This document shows positions 62,701 through 64,000 of a DNA stretch of 64,000 nt, one piece after another. The notes below the pieces were generated by a model. That model ran no database searches. It saw only the letters and a list, made by a program, of their open reading frames with translations, and was not told the origin of the DNA. This DNA is from Trichoplax adhaerens. Lineage: Eukaryota > Placozoa > Uniplacotomia > Trichoplacea > Trichoplacidae. Both the position numbers and the translations under genes were made by a program. Within the stretch, counting starts at the first letter, position 1. Each line of letters starts with the position of its first letter. The DNA lies in the NCBI RefSeq assembly GCF_000150275.1, contig NW_002060946.1:1512202-1576201 (forward strand), given 5' to 3'.

Positions 62701-62985
62701 AGACTTGCCATCCCCTTTTCGAACCCATGCATAGATGATATTTTTCGATTTATTGTAAAGATTTTCGCGCCCGTTATATAAATCAAAGTAGATTACTCGT
62801 GATGCCTTATGGGCAATGACTCGAATAAATTTTCGGTATGTTCTGAGCTCATTTGCGACTTTTAGTTGGCACTCACTGAAGCATTTGGTAATGTTGACGT
62901 CGGTCGATGAAACTTGATGAACGATTGAAATCATCCAAATTAGACTTATCCACTTGGCAACGAAAGTGCCAGATACCAGAGCCAT
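59776..62985 (-). CDS. Unrecognised polytopic membrane protein, tandem paralogue B, 2 exons, 825 aa
   Basis: Exons 62261-62985 and 59776-61528 join through a phase-2 intron (GTAAGT ... TTTAATAG, 732 bases) to 826 codons. The intron lies at the same place and phase as in copy A. It has the same order of parts: signal peptide (WISLIWMISIVHQVSS), CFSECQ, GCY ... QCRR, ICRRNY, YSCCNED, NKCL, WYVP, membrane span, then the IGYFYLRK entry of exon 2, clustered spans, a soluble domain (GTLHVYFKLSR, IAIDVPEML, VSKITFQYE), YLRYYAPEISLNLWR and RGYRFFCTRGIEFQP. Over one 55-residue block near the C-terminal span (starting NIDD) 35 residues are identical to copy A. Elsewhere, especially in the ectodomain, divergence is greater. 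Both reading frames are intact, so both copies are probably functional. Confidence 0.85.
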
Positions 62986-64000
62986 AGTAGGTAAAGTTTA
63001 TAATAATCGTTTCGTGAGGGAAAGTATAGTTGCCAAAGATGGACTTTTTAACTGCGTAAAAAAGTATCTACGGTGTATTTTATTGACCACAGTCACAAAA
63101 TTTCTCTATTCTTTAATCCGCGATTTCCTATCACTAATTAATGATTCCTAGTGAATCATTACTCTTAAATATTACGTTACCATATCAGAATTAGATATTA
63201 GGTAATTAAGATGTCTGTCCTAGGTACGTTAGTTACGGCAGTAATCAAGTTGTGATATTTTGTCATTCAAATCATTCCTTTGGCTAATAAAATGAGCCAA
63301 AGGCTCCTTTTTAATTTTTAGCGCTGATAATGGTTCATATCTAGCTGGCTAGTTACCCTATAAATTATAAGTAAATCCATAACGAAATATTTATGTCCGT
63401 TCTATCGAGGCAAATACAGTTCAAGAAACTATAATTATTCTCGCACAATTTACAGAGTAACAGTGAATCATCATTTTTATGATGATATAGTAGGAGAAAG
63501 CGGCAAGTTTCAAATACGGATTCTATCTCCGGAACAGATGATAGCATTATAAGATCAGCATTCATATTCTAAATAACCGGTTTTACTGTTACTTATCTGT
63601 GTTTTTAATTGCTTCTTGGTAGATTACCGTACAGTATGTTGTTGTTTGCTCAAATTTTGCTTTGGAAAGATTGGATTTATTAGGGACGTGCGATTATAGT
63701 TATAATATATTCTGATTAAGTTGCTGTAAATAAGATAATAAACTACCGCTGATTCCCGTGTAAACAACAATAAAGTCTCATCCCATATAAAATTTTATTT
63801 TGATTGTGCTTGCAGACTATATGGCAACTTTATAATTTAGAAATTTGTTCTACAACTCAATAGAATTTTATCCTTTTTCAAAATAAGATTCTGTCTTGAA
63901 ACAACGGAATGCTACATGAAAAACATATTTTCAGAGTTACTAACTTTGCTTTCTAGACTTGATATTTTTCCCCCAGTTATAGACTGAAAAATTTAGGCGC
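62986..64000. other. Region upstream of paralogue B
   Basis: Holds the presumed promoter of copy B. The minus-strand ORF at 63365-63565 (66 codons, starting MNADLIMLSSVPEIESVFET) has some protein-like character and could be a first exon, but I found no partner exon or relative, so it is not called. Confidence 0.5.

Noticed and set aside
63365-63565. 66-codon minus-strand ORF that looks partly protein-like
   Set aside because: No partner exon, no family resemblance, and the window ends soon after.
1-64000. CRISPR arrays, bacterial operons, ribosome binding sites, prophage or other viral genes, rRNA and tRNA genes
   Set aside because: The window is spliced animal DNA; repeats have unit sizes and divergence unlike CRISPR. 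I saw no convincing rRNA or tRNA sequence, and no polymerase, capsid, integrase or transposase sequence; tRNAscan-SE and a profile search would settle the RNA and mobile-element questions.

Overview
The window looks like nuclear DNA of an early-branching animal, most likely a placozoan (Trichoplax/Hoilungia type). The DNA is AT-rich. The genes are clear orthologues of human genes, split by many short GT-AG introns in the positions expected of intron-rich metazoans. Intergenic spacers are compact, and one short vertebrate-type telomere repeat lies inside an intron. The animal assignment is firm; the phylum is inferred from overall character and was not checked by a search. Exon models were built by reading splice sites and keeping phase; each complete gene except the many-exon GRIPAP1 was checked by arithmetic to sum to a whole number of codons.

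Layout. 1-7178 (-): 3' truncated ankyrin-repeat gene with long acidic/basic disordered tail, interrupted by an assembly gap. 9512-16461 (+): complete 25-exon mitochondrial 10-formyltetrahydrofolate dehydrogenase (ALDH1L2-like). 18120-18299 (-): 59-residue MANBAL-like membrane microprotein. 19710-20413 (+): CDPF1. 21674-30590 (-): about 33-exon GRIPAP1 (GRASP-1) with a 232-codon insertion exon. 33.6-34.9 kb: degenerate satellite array. 36.0-45.1 kb (+): 5-aminolevulinate synthase (ALAS) with TATA box, 5'UTR intron, three heme-regulatory CP motifs and a 5 kb first coding intron. 45934-48771 (-): CCDC115. 50453-51867 (+): BORCS6. 53250-56466 and 59776-62985 (-): two tandem paralogues of a large polytopic membrane protein that I do not recognise.

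How the genes relate. There is no operon-like unit. Two sets invite comment. ALDH1L2 (mitochondrial one-carbon/NADPH metabolism) and ALAS (first step of heme synthesis) are both mitochondrial matrix enzymes but lie 20 kb apart. CCDC115 (V-ATPase assembly) and BORCS6 (lysosome positioning) are head to head around a dimeric minisatellite, and GRIPAP1 is also an endosomal-traffic protein.

The most promising undescribed element is the tandem pair at 53-63 kb: a signal peptide, a cysteine-patterned ectodomain, then 8-9 membrane spans with a soluble domain of about 200 residues between them, all in an identical two-exon, phase-2 structure. The intergenic DNA is also unusually rich in tandem duplications and in GTAC-centred palindromes placed close to gene 5' ends.
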